Shown here piece by piece: positions 1 through 11,337 of a stretch of 64,000 nt of DNA; within the stretch, counting starts at the first letter, position 1; each line of letters begins with the position of its first letter. The position numbers and the translations under genes are program-made. The notes beneath the pieces were generated by a model, which did no database searches, was not told the origin of the DNA, and saw only the letters and a list, made by a program, of their open reading frames with translations. The DNA is from Gnetum montanum (Eukaryota; Streptophyta; Gnetopsida; Gnetales; Gnetaceae): contig MNCI01004871.1 in the NCBI GenBank assembly GCA_015680685.1, forward strand, positions 279,204 through 343,203, in the 5' to 3' direction.

Positions 1-118
1 GCTAGACTAGCGAGGATACCCTAAATCCCATTTTTTAAGAGGCTATGGAAATTTAGGTTTGAGGTTGTTGCACTGGATCTATCAGTTTTTGCAGTAATCA
101 AGTTTTTTGGTTGCAACA
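1..118 (+). repeat. 3' end of a Tat-type LTR (left edge)
   Basis: This stretch is repeated, diverged, at about 3555-3675: both read from a GCCAGACTAGCCAGG-like block through a CACTGGATCTA block to GTTGCAACA. Each copy ends in ACA. This one is followed directly by a primer-binding-like site, as expected for the right end of a 5' LTR. The LTR's own start lies outside the window. Confidence 0.75.
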
Positions 119-125
119 ATTTTCT

Positions 126-143
126 TGGTGCTAGAAGGAGGGG
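126..143 (+). other. primer-binding site of the left Tat-type element
   Basis: TGGTGCTAGAAGGAGGG begins eight bases after the LTR end. The same string, with one or two changes, follows the related minus-strand LTR at 30207-30225. Position and conservation mark it as the tRNA primer site; I did not assign the tRNA. Confidence 0.65.
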
Positions 144-149
144 GATGCA

Positions 150-1526
150 ATTGTAATGTTAGCCCTTACTGTGATGCCAGATGTGTTTAGTAAGTTTCCC
201 ACCTTAAATGTGGATTGTGCTACTCCCATCACACAAAATACTAAGGATACCTTTGTGGTTATCTTTCATACTACTCCTCCTAGGGAGTGGTATGATGATA
301 TCAAATTTTACCATATGCATGGTGAATCCTCACAAGGCCTGACTACTGCTGAAAAGGATGTTGTACACAACTGATCGAAGTAGTATGTCATCGTAGTTGA
401 TAACACATTATGTTCATGGTTCTATGATGACATACTCCTAAAGTGCTTAGGTAAAATTGAACCTAGAATAGCCCTAGAGGAGGTTCACGAGGGTGTTTGT
501 GGAGGACATATAGGACCAAGAGCTATGGTTGCTAAGATTAGATGATTAGGTGACTATTGGTCCCATATGAAAAATGATTACCTACATAAGGTTAAGCAGT
601 GTGATAGATGCCAATGATATAGCAACTTTATACATGTACCACAAATTGAGTTGCATACTATTCAAATAGCTGATCATTTCAATGATGGGGGTTGGATATC
701 ATTAGACCATAATGCCCAAGTCTTTAAGAAGGCATAGGTTCATCATCACCACAATTGAATACTTTAAAAAGTGGGTTGAAGCTATTCCCCTAAGGAAGAC
801 TACATCTAAGCAAGTATGCAAATTCATCCTAGATAACATTGTAGCTCATTTTGACATAGCCATGACTATAGGTATAGATAATGAACCATAGTTTGATAGC
901 TAGGAAACAAAATATTTCTATCACAACCTAGGCATTGAGCATTATTTTTTATCACCTTATTACCGTCAAGCCAATGGACAAGTGGAGGCAAGTAACAAGG
1001 CCATCATCAACTTGCTCAAAAAGATGCTCAATAACAGTAAGTGTAAATGGCATGAGAGGCTTGTCCATGCACTATGGGCATATAGAACAACCTATCGCAT
1101 GAAAACCAGTGTAACTCATTATAGCTTGGTTTATGGTTCCGAAGTTGTTTTACCTCTTGAATTGTAGGTGTCATCACTTTGAGTAGCCTTGACTGACTTC
1201 ATTAATGATGAGCAGAACAAAAAACTGTGGTAGTAGCCCTAGACTTGATGGAGAAGCAGCGTATGCAAGTGCTTGCTCACATTGAATACTATCAAGAGAG
1301 GAAGAAGTGGCAGCATCACCATAACTTCACCATGCGTAAGGTCAAGGAAGGTGACTTGATCCTCCAAGCCATTTGTGAGAATGTAGATAAATTCTTAGCC
1401 AATTGGAAAGAACCATTCCTTATCACCAAAGCCTACAAAAATGGTGCATTCAGGATAGCCAACATGGATGAGAATGTGCTAGGCAATTTGATTAATCATT
1501 CCTATCTAAAGCCATACTACATGTAG
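150..1526 (+). pseudogene. Ty3/gypsy (Tat lineage) integrase, decayed
   Basis: This is the end of a pol polyprotein; the integrase would insert element cDNA into the host chromosome. Read across frameshifts it holds, in order, the RNase H-integrase linker (EWYDDIKFY), the zinc-binding HHCC region (HEGVCGGH ... CDRC, about 485-615), the catalytic core with the YRQANGQVEASN block around the final Glu (about 960-1005), a WAYRTTYR block and the SLVYGSEVVLPLEL block (about 1070-1167), and a C-terminal GPY/F-like part ending INHSYLKPYYM at 1526. These blocks are typical of plant Tat elements. There are stops at about 544, 616, 735 and 890-905 and a frame change near 1170-1230. Gag, protease and reverse transcriptase are missing between the primer site and this region, so the element is internally deleted. 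Confidence 0.85.
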
Positions 1527-1699
1527 TTGACAATCATCAACAAGCGAGCCTACTTTCAATGATCCACTACAACCTTAAATTGACATCATAGCCTATCAAG
1601 GCCTTAAACTTGTACCATGGCCCACCATGGTCTTAAACTAGTAGCATTGGTAACCTAGATAGCTCGGTTTTATCATCCCATGTGGCCTATAGGCATTGT

Positions 1700-3675
1700 A
1701 GCATCATAATATGCAGTGGTGTTTTGTATTTTTTGTCAATGCCTCTTAGGTCAATTTTCTAGACACCAACAAAGAGGAGCCATTGAAACACTACAAAAAT
1801 TTGTATGTTGTAGTGAATTTTTATCATGTAGCTTTCACCCTATGAAACTCGAGGAAAAACTTCCTTATGAATATAAAGATTGTAACCCATTAAGGGAAAT
1901 CTCACATATTACATACTTTTGGGGCTAAAAATGCCTCATAAGTGGTCAAATCCTCATTCCCCAACTAAAAAAAAAGTCACCTAGTGTTTATATTTGGCCT
2001 TGGGGAGGGTCAAAATTGCCTTTTCAAATGCCAAAAATGGCAATTTGATGGCTTTTATGGGGGGGATATACTTTTCTATGCTAGAAACATCTATAGGGGG
2101 TAAATCTCACCTACCCCTACCATNNNNNNNNNNNNNNNNNNNNNNNNNNNNNNNNNNNNNNNNNNNNNNNNNNNNNNNNNNNNNNNNNNNNNNNNNNNNN
2201 NNNNNNNNNNNNNNNNNNNNNNNNNNNNNNNNNNNNNNNNNNNNNNNNNNNNNNNNNNNNNNNNNNNNNNNNNNNNNNNNNNNNNNNNNNNNNNNNNNNN
2301 NNNNNNNNNNNNNNNNNNNNNNNNNNNNNNNNNNNNNNNNNNNNNNNNNNNNNNNNNNNNNNNNNNNNNNNNNNNNNNNNNNNNNNNNNNNNNNNNNNNN
2401 NNNNNNNNNNNNNNNNNNNNNNNNNNNNNNNNNNNNNNNNNNNNNNNNNNNNNNNNNNNNNNNNNNNNNNNNNNNNNNNNNNNNNNNNNNNNNNNNNNNN
2501 NNNNNNNNNNNNNNNNNNNNNNNNNNNNNNNNNNNNNNNNNNNNNNNNNNNNNNNNNNNNNNNNNNNNNNNNNNNNNNNNNNGGGAGAGGGGGTGGTGTG
2601 GTTTCTCCTCAGCTTGGAAACTTACCCCATAATGTGAAAATTGTATGCCCCTAGAGTGGAAGCCACAAGAGCCAAATCTCATTACTCCATGCACTCCAAC
2701 ATTGACTAACCACTTTAGCAAGGATGGTAGAAGGCTTAGCATGGAATATCTATCTTTAGTGTAGAAGGTATACCTCTGTTACTATTTATAGTAAGTAGAA
2801 TGGCCATGGGGGAAGGAACTTACTATATATGGTAGCCCCTCAAATTTGGACATGCATCTCACCTGCACGAGGTAGAAATTTGCAGCAATTTGACAACTAG
2901 TTTGCAGCCATTCTACAACCAAATTAAGGCCCAATCATAGCCATTTTGTAGCATCATTCATCACCTGGAACCTATAAAAGCCAGCCTCAAACACCATTTA
3001 TAGGTTCTAATTTTTTGGCACTTGAATACATTGAGCATATATACATTTTTCCAAGTAATAATTCCACACTTGAGCATTTTCAAGCACTCATGGGCTCTTG
3101 CAATCTCCCATGTTTGCATTCTCTTGAATCCTAGTGTGGAAGCACTATCACCTTGAGATTTGTGAACTTTTGATGTCAATGCTACATTTCTGGGGCTCCC
3201 AACCTTCAGTGTGGAGTAATCTAGTAGCCAAAATTTTAACTTTTCTCACCTCCTAGTAGTAACCCAAATTACAGATCTCCAGTTTGCAAAGGCATTAGGA
3301 GTGGCTTGGTATCTAGATCATGAAGTAGATCACATCAGCTTCAATGAGCCTTGAACTCCTACCTCAAAAAACCCTCCTTTGCTCTCTGATAGGCATTTTT
3401 TGTACATATTTATGGAAGTTTTCCTTTATTATTTTAATAAATTTTTAAATTTTTATTTTTATGTGTAGTATGCATTTATTTTCCATTCTAAAAAACTGTA
3501 ATTTTTCATTATTATTTGTATAATTCATTTTGCATCATTAAAGTCCCTGGTTGATTTGCCAGACTAGCCAGGACACCTTGAATCTCATTTTTTCAGAGGC
3601 CTTCGAGATTCAGGGTTGAGGTTGCTACACTGGATCTACTGGTTCTTCTAGTAATCAATTTTTCTAGTTGCAACA
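1700..3675 (+). repeat. 3' LTR of the left Tat-type element (start uncertain)
   Basis: The right end is set by the copy of the 1-118 sequence finishing at 3675 (GTTGCAACA). Membership of an LTR further left is supported by a 17-base block at 1927-1943 (AAAAATGCCTCATAAGT) that also occurs on the minus strand inside the related LTR at 31198-31214. The left boundary is not resolved; 1527-1700 may be spacer. No gene is seen here, and open frames crossing the N run are artefacts. Confidence 0.55.
2124..2582. other. assembly gap (459 N)
   Basis: A run of N lies inside the LTR. It is flanked on the left by C-rich CACCTACCCCTACCAT and on the right by G-rich GGGAGAGGGGGTGG, so a low-complexity or repeat-caused assembly break is likely. 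Confidence 0.99.
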
Positions 3676-3845
3676 AACATAATTGTAGGGAAGAATAAGA
3701 GGATTACAGGAGATGTTTCTACATTAAAATCTCCCATCCTTCAAAAAGTAAACCATGTGAATAAGGGAGTAGGGGTTGAAATGATCCCCCACTCATAAAG
3801 TTAGGTCTCATGGATTCATACAACATCATCCATTGAATGGTACTT

Positions 3846-5272
3846 TCAATGGATCAAATATTCATGCCTCTTGACTTCCCAAGTGCTAGAAGCTTTCCTC
3901 TGCTTGAGTATGATTGCCTTTCTCTCCATTGAAGACTTGGATTGATCAATAGTTCCCTTCAAGTTATTAGTGCTACCTTGTATAGTATTCTCATGAGCTA
4001 GTCCATGATAGTGCAAAACATTTGAAATATTAAACACAAAAGACATATCAATACCATCTCATAAATCAATCTCAAAAGCATTATCATTGATCTTAATCTT
4101 AATTTTAAAAGGCCCCATCTTCCTGGCTTTCAACTTGGAGAAGTTAACACCTCTCAACTATTTCTTATGCAAGTGCATCCAAACCAAGACTCCAATAGAA
4201 AAATTATGTGTATGCTTGTTCTTATTCCTCTTAAGGACTCTCTTTTTAGTCTTTTTCTCTAGATTTAATTTTACTTGTGCATGGAGATCCCTCATCTCTT
4301 GTAGAAAATTATCACTAAGTTGAGCTTTCCCATCAAATCTCTTCAAAGTGTCTACCATCTTTGGATAAAATCTATAGTTGATCTCAAATGGGATTTTTTT
4401 AATATCCACATGAAAAGCATTATTACATGAAAACTCAACATGACACAACACGTTTTTCCATATATTTGGCTATCCATCACACAAACATCTCAATATGTTT
4501 AGAAAGGATTTATTCACCACCTTCATTTGACCATTAGATTGTGGATGATATGCACTAGAAAAATTTAATTTTATCCCTAAAGTTTTCCAAAGAAATTGTT
4601 GAAAGTGACTTGTAAATTTGGAGTCTCTATCACTAATAATATTCAAAGGAATTCCATGCAACTTCATAACATGTTGGAAAAACAAATTTGCAACATGAGA
4701 AGCATCACTTACCTTCTTGCATAGAATGAAATGTGTCATCTTGGAGAACTTATCAACAACAATAAAAATTGCATCATTCCCACTTTTGATTTTTGGAATA
4801 CTACTCAAAAAAATCCATAGATACATTTTTCCATGAACTCTTGGAAGTTGACAAAGGCATATAATGTCCATCCACTTCTTTACCTCCTTTGAACTTCTAA
4901 CAAATCAAACACTCTTCATAAATTTTGAAACTTAGTTATCATATGAGGCCAAAAATAGTATTTTCCTACAAGTTCCAATGTTTTATCCTTGCTCATGTGA
5001 CTTGCCATGTCACTACAATGCTTTTCAAACAAAATATTTTTTCTAAAATCACAATTAGAAATGCATACCTTTCCATTATTATATAATAGTTCATCATAAA
5101 TATGATAGTCCCTCCACTCATCTATCCAAACCTGCTGAAAATCAATATCATGCTTATACAAAGAAGTAAAATCACCCATACCTTTTACATGAGGTACACT
5201 AAAATTAACCATATGCACTCTAGAAAATGCATTAGCCATCATATTGGCTTTCCTACTTTTGTGCTTCAACAC
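3846..5272 (-). pseudogene. chromovirus RNase H tail and integrase, decayed
   Basis: Minus-strand pieces: 5272-4916 holds the RNase H end (NMMANAFSRV, matching the usual ADALSR) and the integrase zinc region; 4871-4470 holds the catalytic core with VVDKFSKMTHFI, the second Asp in ISDRDSKF and the third catalytic block SSAYHPQSNGQMKVVN (Glu changed to Lys in that run); 4451-4158 and 4046-3846 hold the C-terminal part ending FVFNISNVLHYHG, which corresponds to the chromovirus end FNVADLxxYH. The pieces are split by stops and frame changes. Block order and wording fit chromoviruses rather than Tat or Athila elements. With the catalytic Glu region altered and the frame broken, it cannot act. Confidence 0.85.
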
Positions 5273-5299
5273 AAAATTAAACTCCTGTAATTGTGCAAC

Positions 5300-6420
5300 T
5301 CACTTCATTTGCTTTGCACTCAACTTTTTTTGTAAGTTTAGAAATTGTAGTGCTTTGTGATCTATCATCAAAGTGAACCCCTTGGGCAACAAGTAATGCC
5401 TTCAATGCTTGATTTCTTGAATAATAGCACATAGATTCTTCTCATACATGCTATATTATTTCCTTAAATCATTCAACATTTCTTAAAAGAAAGCAATAAG
5501 TATACCTTCTTGTGAAAGTACCCCACTAATGGAAAGTCCACTTGCATTGACCTCCACCTAAAAGATCTACTGAAAATATAGAATTGCAAGCACTAGTTCA
5601 TTGGTAATCTTTGCTTTCAATGATTTAAAGCTTCCTTGGAGTTTATTATCCCACTTGAAATCTTTATTTTTCTTCAACAAAGAAAACATAGGCCATGAAA
5701 TACCACTAAAATTTTTGATGAATCGTTTAATAAAACTTGCTAGATCAAGGAATGATGTTACCTCCCTAACATTCTTACTAGTTGGCCAATTCCTAAAAGC
5801 CTTCACCTTGGCATCTTCCATTTGAATTTGGTTTTTAGAAACCACATGCCCTAAATATGTGATTTTCCTCTTGAAGAAATGACTTTTCATTACATTGATC
5901 ACTAGCTATGCCTTCTCTAAGACACACCATCTACAAGTGATCTAAGTGCTCTTCCTTATTAGAGCTATATACTAAAATATTGTAAAAAATAAAATACACT
6001 AGTTACTAATGAAATCCTTTAGTACATCATGAATCAACCTCATGAATGTAGTAGGTGCATTCATGAGCCCAAATGGTATCACCAAACACTCAAATAATCC
6101 ATTTGGTATCTTGAAAGCTATCTTTCACTCATCACTAGGCTTGATTTTAATTTGATTTTATTCACTATTTAAATTAATTTCGCTAAAAATTTCTACATTG
6201 GTAAGGACACCAAGGATATCATCCATCCTTGGCATAGGAAACCTATACCTTACTATTATCCTATTCACTGCCTTGGAATTAATGCACATCTTCCATTCAT
6301 CATTGTTCTTCTTTGGCACTAGTACCACTAGAACTACACAAAGTGAAATGGATCCCCTCATGAAGACATTTGTAAGTAACTCCTCTACTTTCCTTTGTAA
6401 TTTAGCTCACTGATTTGGTG
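5300..6420 (-). pseudogene. chromovirus reverse transcriptase and RNase H, decayed
   Basis: The enzyme would copy element RNA into DNA in cytoplasmic virus-like particles. The N-terminal palm appears at 6361-6158 (VLVPKKNNDEWKMCINSKAVN, then YRFPMPRMDDIL and a FSEINL block). The middle, 6157-5903, which should hold the catalytic YxDD box, is readable only in scraps such as FGLMNAPTTFMRL. The thumb and RNase H start are at 5902-5567 (FFKRKITYLGHVVS, ASFIKRFIKNFSG, FKWDNKLQGSF). RNase H continues in broken frames towards 5300. Wording matches Reina-type chromoviruses. Confidence 0.85.
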
Positions 6421-8389
6421 CCATTTGGTAAGCTCTCTCATTTGGAATGCTAAAACCAAGAATAAAAGTAATCTAATCCTGGACATTCCTCATTGGTGGT
6501 AATCTATCCAATTTCCCTATGAACTCGAGAAATTTCTCCTTCAAGCATAGTACACATGTAAGAAGTTCAACCTATTAGTAGTAACTATTGTGATAACAAC
6601 AAAACCAAAACTTGCTTCATCATGTTCCTTAATATATTCCATCTCTCTTAGAAGGATTATGGAATCATTAAGGAAGCTTTACTACCTTTCTTTTTTAGCT
6701 ATCATTGAAATCTACTTTGGGATTTCATGAAGTCTAACTACACTCCATACATTTCTTGCTCCATCAAACTAAGGACTATTGTGAAAATTCCAAGGTCTAC
6801 CAAGAATTACAATAGCATAATTTATTGGAAGTATCACACTTTTCAATATCATGAAAACCTCCAATTTTAAATTTCAAAGTACACTGTTCCCTTATCTCTT
6901 GGAAAAAATCTCTAGAAAAACTAATGTAGTTTAAAAGATCTGGGATGAGGATTAGTTACTAACCCTAATCTAGAAACTATCCTAGAAGAAATAACATTTT
7001 CTTGGGCTCCCCCATCAATCAAAATATGAATCCATTCCTCACTGAGCAAACATGTATCTCTAATTCAAAATAGTAATTTTCTATTAGGATGATCCCCTTT
7101 ATTCACATTTCCCATGAATGCATAAGAATTGAATTTAGAAACAATCCTAATTTTTGGAGCATTAGGACTACCTCTCTCAAGACATTAGCTTGATGTCTCC
7201 TCCACCTTCACAGTTTTAACATCTTTGCTCTTAACTACCTTGTAAATTGGACATATCTAATGCTTGTGTCCTCATTTTTCACATTTAAAGCATAGGATGT
7301 TTGATGAGTTGGTACCTTGATCCTTACTTTCCTTGCCTTAGTCCTTCTTGGCTTTACCCTTCTCATCATCTCTTTCAGTCTTCTTGTCATGGCTATTATT
7401 CTTATCTTTAGTTTTGTATTTGGATTCTTTTTTAGGTTTTGTTTCCTTCTTCTTCTTCTTGGAAGTTTATTTGATCCTGTTTTTGAATCTAGTTAATTTC
7501 TTTTCAGCCTTAAGTTCCAAATCATAATCCTTGTCAAGAATTTGTGGCTCATAACAAGATAACTTTGGCTAGTACTTTATTTTAATACCTTCTAAAAAGA
7601 TTGAAGCCTATTCATGCTCTTCCTAATTTACTTTAGCTTGAAAGAATAAATAATAAAATTTGATGTTAGATTCTTTATCATCCTTGTTACCTTGCCTTAG
7701 GAGTTTCAACTTCATAATAGTCTTTTGTCTTTAATAAGGTTGTTCAAATCTTCATTTCAACCTATATTTCATTAGATTCCAATCTCTAATGGGTTGATTA
7801 TTTCATCTTTCATAACCTTGGAACTTCTTTTTTCACTAAGTAGAAGTCATACCTTCTAATTTGGGTTTAGCAATAGGTACCATCAAGTTATTTGGTACCT
7901 CTTCTAACTAGAAATGCTTTTCAACTATCTTCAACCAACTTACACAATCATTGATGCTATCTACATCATTGAAAGTTTTCAACTCAACATATGAACGTGT
8001 TGCAAAATTTTTAAATGCTCTATCAAGACTTGCCTCATCTTCTTTGTTAAGCTTGCTTTGAGAAGAAGTATTTAACACAATTGAAGCCCTCAGAATTTTT
8101 ATTTGAGGAATAGGATTTCCTTTCATTGGAATCCTTGGTTGGTGATTTTTTGCACTCCTATAATTGGATTGTTCTTCCTCTTCATCTGCTTCATCTCCAC
8201 TTGGTCATGAAACTTCTTCATCTGAATGTGCATGCTCATTACCTCCACATGTCTAGATATGGCTAGGATAGATATTTCTATATACCTTTGCACTAATTTC
8301 ATCTAATCAAGGAACCATAATTTGGAAGGTAGACTTCATGCCCTTCATGTCTCTATTTGGATCTTGTACCTATTTCTTCTTGGGTGCCA
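6421..8389 (-). pseudogene. chromovirus gag and protease, decayed
   Basis: Gag forms the particle that packages element RNA. The minus-strand start MAPKKK lies at 8389, about 90 bases below the primer site, and is followed by a stop in the sixth or seventh codon. A longer open piece covers 8126-7908. Lysine-rich sequence follows, and a CCHC zinc knuckle can be read on the minus strand at about 7297-7256 (Cys-X2-Cys-X4-His-X4-Cys, interrupted by two stops). The protease should lie between about 7200 and 6450 but I could not find a clear active-site triad. Start and order are as expected for the family; sequence-level support is weak outside the knuckle. Confidence 0.65.
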
Positions 8390-8475
8390 TCAAAACTAGA
8401 CAAAATCCTCAATCAATTTCAAGTAATAACAAACATAACTACAATCAAAACAAAACTGAACAAAAAGCTCTAAAA

Positions 8476-8490
8476 CTCTAATACCAATAA
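8476..8490 (-). other. primer-binding site (initiator Met tRNA type)
   Basis: The minus strand reads TTATTGGTATTAGAG, a one-change version of TGGTATCAGAG, the usual initiator-Met primer site. It sits between the gag start and the LTR. Confidence 0.75.
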
Positions 8491-9440
8491 CATTGGAGCA
8501 AGTTCACACCAATATTAAATCATCTTTAACTACTAAATCTAGATACGAAGAAAAGAAAATAAATTTTGCTAGAAACAACAAAAAAAGCTATCTTTAATTA
8601 TTCAATTAGAAAATTACAAAGGGATTCTCAAAATCCACAAACATCTGAAACCTCTCACACTCAAATGATATCATAGAGCATAAGGCTCTACAACCACATA
8701 ATGGTTATTCTTAATGTAAGACATAATCAATAGAAAATCTCTTCCATAACCTGGAACTAAGATCTTGACTTGCAAGTAAGATATAAGATATTAGAACACA
8801 CACATCAACATACCACATGGTTGAGCATGATGCTACAATCACATAATGTGCTTACACATCCTCTCTTGCTAAGCTCTCCATACTTAAGAACTTTCTTTTT
8901 CACTCACGGTATCAAAAATTGTGAATTACATTTATATTTATGAATAATAAGTAGATAAGAAACCTATAAACCCTTCTCCAAATTAACTTGAGGTTCTTTG
9001 GTTATTTTCATGGTCTTCTCATCTTTTATTTACTATTTCCATCCTTTTCCAAGTTACCCTAGTTGTTTTCCAAATTGGGACAAATGATTTTGAAAGTTTC
9101 CCTAGCCATACAGATTGTCTCTTACCTTGGAAAGATGTTTGCTATCAAAAACCAAATTTCAAGGAAGATGTTTGCTATTTTTGGAAGGCATATCCTTCTT
9201 GGGTATGATGTCTCCTACAAGTCAAGACATCTAACCCAATATGTATCCTATATTAGAGAGATGTCTTTCCTAAGAATTCTCCTCTTAGGAAAAGACGTTT
9301 GCTCTAAGAAGTCTCAAATTCGATTAAGACATCTCCTTTGAATTTAAGATGTCTCCTACACAATTCTAGCTCCTAATCAAGATGTATCCTTGGTCTCCAA
9401 GATGTCTTCAAAGAGCCTAAAACATAAAAAACATAATCAT
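8491..9440 (-). repeat. 5' LTR of the minus-strand chromovirus (outer edge uncertain)
   Basis: It follows the primer site on the expected side. No second copy is present to fix its length. Its outer half contains the AAGAYGTYT repeat cluster listed separately. The open frame at 9063-9341 is only a by-product of those repeats. Confidence 0.5.
9131..9410. repeat. cluster of about ten AAGA(T/C)GT(C/T)T motifs
   Basis: Copies of AAGATGTYT/AAGACRTCT, often followed by CCT or GCT, begin near 9132, 9165, 9205, 9222, 9256, 9292, 9326, 9346, 9379 and 9398. Spacing is irregular (17 to 40 bases), so this is not a simple tandem array. It lies in the presumed U3 part of the LTR, where repeated protein-binding sites are common. 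The role is unknown. Confidence 0.7.
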
Positions 9441-10506
9441 AAGGAAGAACAAGGAATTAGAAGATGTGTTACTATACCAATTTAGCTAGAAGATTTGAAG
9501 ATGGTCAAGGTGGAGCTAGGAGAAGAATTAACGTTGGATGAAAGATTATCTATTTATGCCTTCCTGTTATATTATTATCCATTATATTAATCTGTAATTT
9601 GGATCATGATTATGAAAATTTTTTAAACTTTGATTTATGTTTTATCATGGCCTAAATGGCATATATGTGTTTATGTGGATTTTCAATTGATTTTTTAATT
9701 TATAAAGTTTCTAAGGATTTATATGCTTAATGGTGTTATAAGTGTTTAAGTTGTTTAGAGATTTTTTAAGAGATTAAGTTTTTTATCACTCTTATTAAGA
9801 AATTTTATATATTATCTTTGGTTAAAATTTGTGATGCGATAGTTAGTCTAATATATGCTTAATATATGATCTTGGTATTGTAGATGTTGTCTTAGATATG
9901 ACTATTATTGTGTGACATAATGTACTTGGTATTTTGCATTAGATGTACTAACACTACTACAAGTAGCTTAGCATGCCCCACATCTCTTCTTCAATACAAC
10001 ATTAGACTACTCATCCATAGGAGACATGTAAAGAATTCACTTACTCTTGTATTGATCTCCTTTGTATGAAAATGATGGAGTTGGAAACTTAAGAGACTAG
10101 CATGTCTCAAGGAGATGTAGGAGGATTTGGCTCCATGCTCTTTTACTTCATATTACATGTGTTTATTAGAGAGATAAACTTATTTGTTGTTAGTATTGGC
10201 TTAGATAGACCATAAGTTGTCATATTGTGTACAATGTACATGATGTATATATGGAGCACATATATGTACTCATGTTATATGATACTTATGCCTAATGGAT
10301 AGTGTGGTAATGTACCATTTCTTGATGTATATATATAGTAGGATTACTTTATTATGCTTTTCATGTATTTGGTTGCTTTATACATGAAATTTTTATGAGG
10401 TGGTTTATGGCTTTCTGTTGTGTTTACTCAATTCACTCATGTTTATCATGTATTGATTTCAACAATATGTTAGATTATAGTTTTCATCTAGATGTAGGAT
10501 GTTACA
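9440..10506 (+). repeat. LTR of a further element (right end at 10506; start unknown)
   Basis: The sequence ends GGATGTTACA at 10506 and is followed at once by an initiator-Met-type primer site, so a plus-strand 5' LTR ends here. No start or partner copy was found. The region is AT-rich with no coding sequence that I recognise. Confidence 0.45.
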
Positions 10507-10509
10507 AAG

Positions 10510-10524
10510 TGCTATTAGAGTAGG
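10510..10524 (+). other. primer-binding site (initiator Met tRNA type)
   Basis: TGCTATTAGAGTAGG is a decayed TGGTATCAGAGCAGG. It follows an LTR end (GTTACA) by three bases. Confidence 0.6.
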
Positions 10525-10540
10525 TTACTTTGATTAGTAT

Positions 10541-11332
10541 TGATGAGTGGCGAGGTGCCCCTACACTCAACCATACAAATATGAGCGTTTCACGCACGAT
10601 CCATTCGAACTCCAAGGACTAAGTGCTAACGTGCCTTAATGGAACACTCAGGGTTAATCAATCATTATCTTCCCAAACTTACTTGTATTGTCACGGTTGT
10701 ATGGTTAAGTAAGTTTGAGGTATATCATTTTTATAGCTTTTATATTTTTTATGTCTTCTGCTAATAAAGGAGAGGGAGAGAGAACTAAGTGGCTAACTTA
10801 CATTAACTATTCATTAACTAGTTTCTAAATTTTCCTAACACCAGTATCCGTTCCCACTTGCTATACACATCCTAAACCAGTGCAATGCTGCTAGGATTAC
10901 CAAACGTTAATCGTTATTGGGTTACCAAGCGCTACATGCATGCTTGAAGCAGTCGTACTGAGTGTAATTAACTAAAGGGGTTGAAGGTTGAGAGAAATAT
11001 TAATTAACTAGGAAAGCATTAAACAATCATTAATTACTAATTAGCTTAAGCTGTATGCTACAAGGTTTATCATAAAGTTCATCTTTATTGCCGTACACAA
11101 AATTGTGCTCAGCTACAAATTGCTCGAATAAAGATCCATTCACTCTGACTCCTATTGTGGGCACAAAGAAATAATTCTAACTTTGGAATGACTAAACTAC
11201 AAGAATCTGGCTAAGGGTCTAAGTCTAACTGCGTTGGAACCAAGGGCGTCGCCTCTTATTTATAGAAGATGAGGTAGGATGCGATATCATGTGGTGGATG
11301 CAATATCGCGTACATGATATCGCAGCTCATCA
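10541..11332 (-). mobile_element. solo LTR of the Athila-like family, with 5-bp target duplication
   Basis: On the plus strand it starts TGATGAG and ends CTCATCA, the same termini as the LTRs at 40591-41510 and 52886-53828. Inside, on the minus strand, it shares their landmarks in order: a U3 with short repeats, TATAAATA (plus-strand 11257-11264), GCTTGGTAACCCA, GGTAATCCTAGCAG, GATGTGTATAGCAAGTGG, and the final CTCATCA. The flanks carry a perfect duplication AGTAT (10536-10540 and 11333-11337). No internal region remains, so this is a solo LTR left by LTR-LTR recombination. It sits just inside the element whose primer site is at 10510. Confidence 0.92.
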
Positions 11333-11337
11333 AGTAT

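Larger units (their letters stand above)
3676..9440 (-). mobile_element. decayed Ty3/gypsy chromovirus (Reina/CRM-like), minus strand
   Basis: From high to low coordinates: LTR (8491 to about 9440), initiator-Met primer site (8476-8490), gag, protease, reverse transcriptase, RNase H and integrase, ending near 3846. A G-rich tract (GAGTGGGGGATCA on the minus strand, about 3785-3797) could be the polypurine tract. The 3' LTR is missing or cut short where the left Tat-type element abuts at 3675, so that element probably inserted into or deleted this end. All coding parts have stops and frameshifts. Confidence 0.8.

Noticed and set aside
1994-2742. Two long open frames, one on each strand, around 2.0-2.7 kb
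   Set aside because: Both are open only because they cross the 459-N gap.
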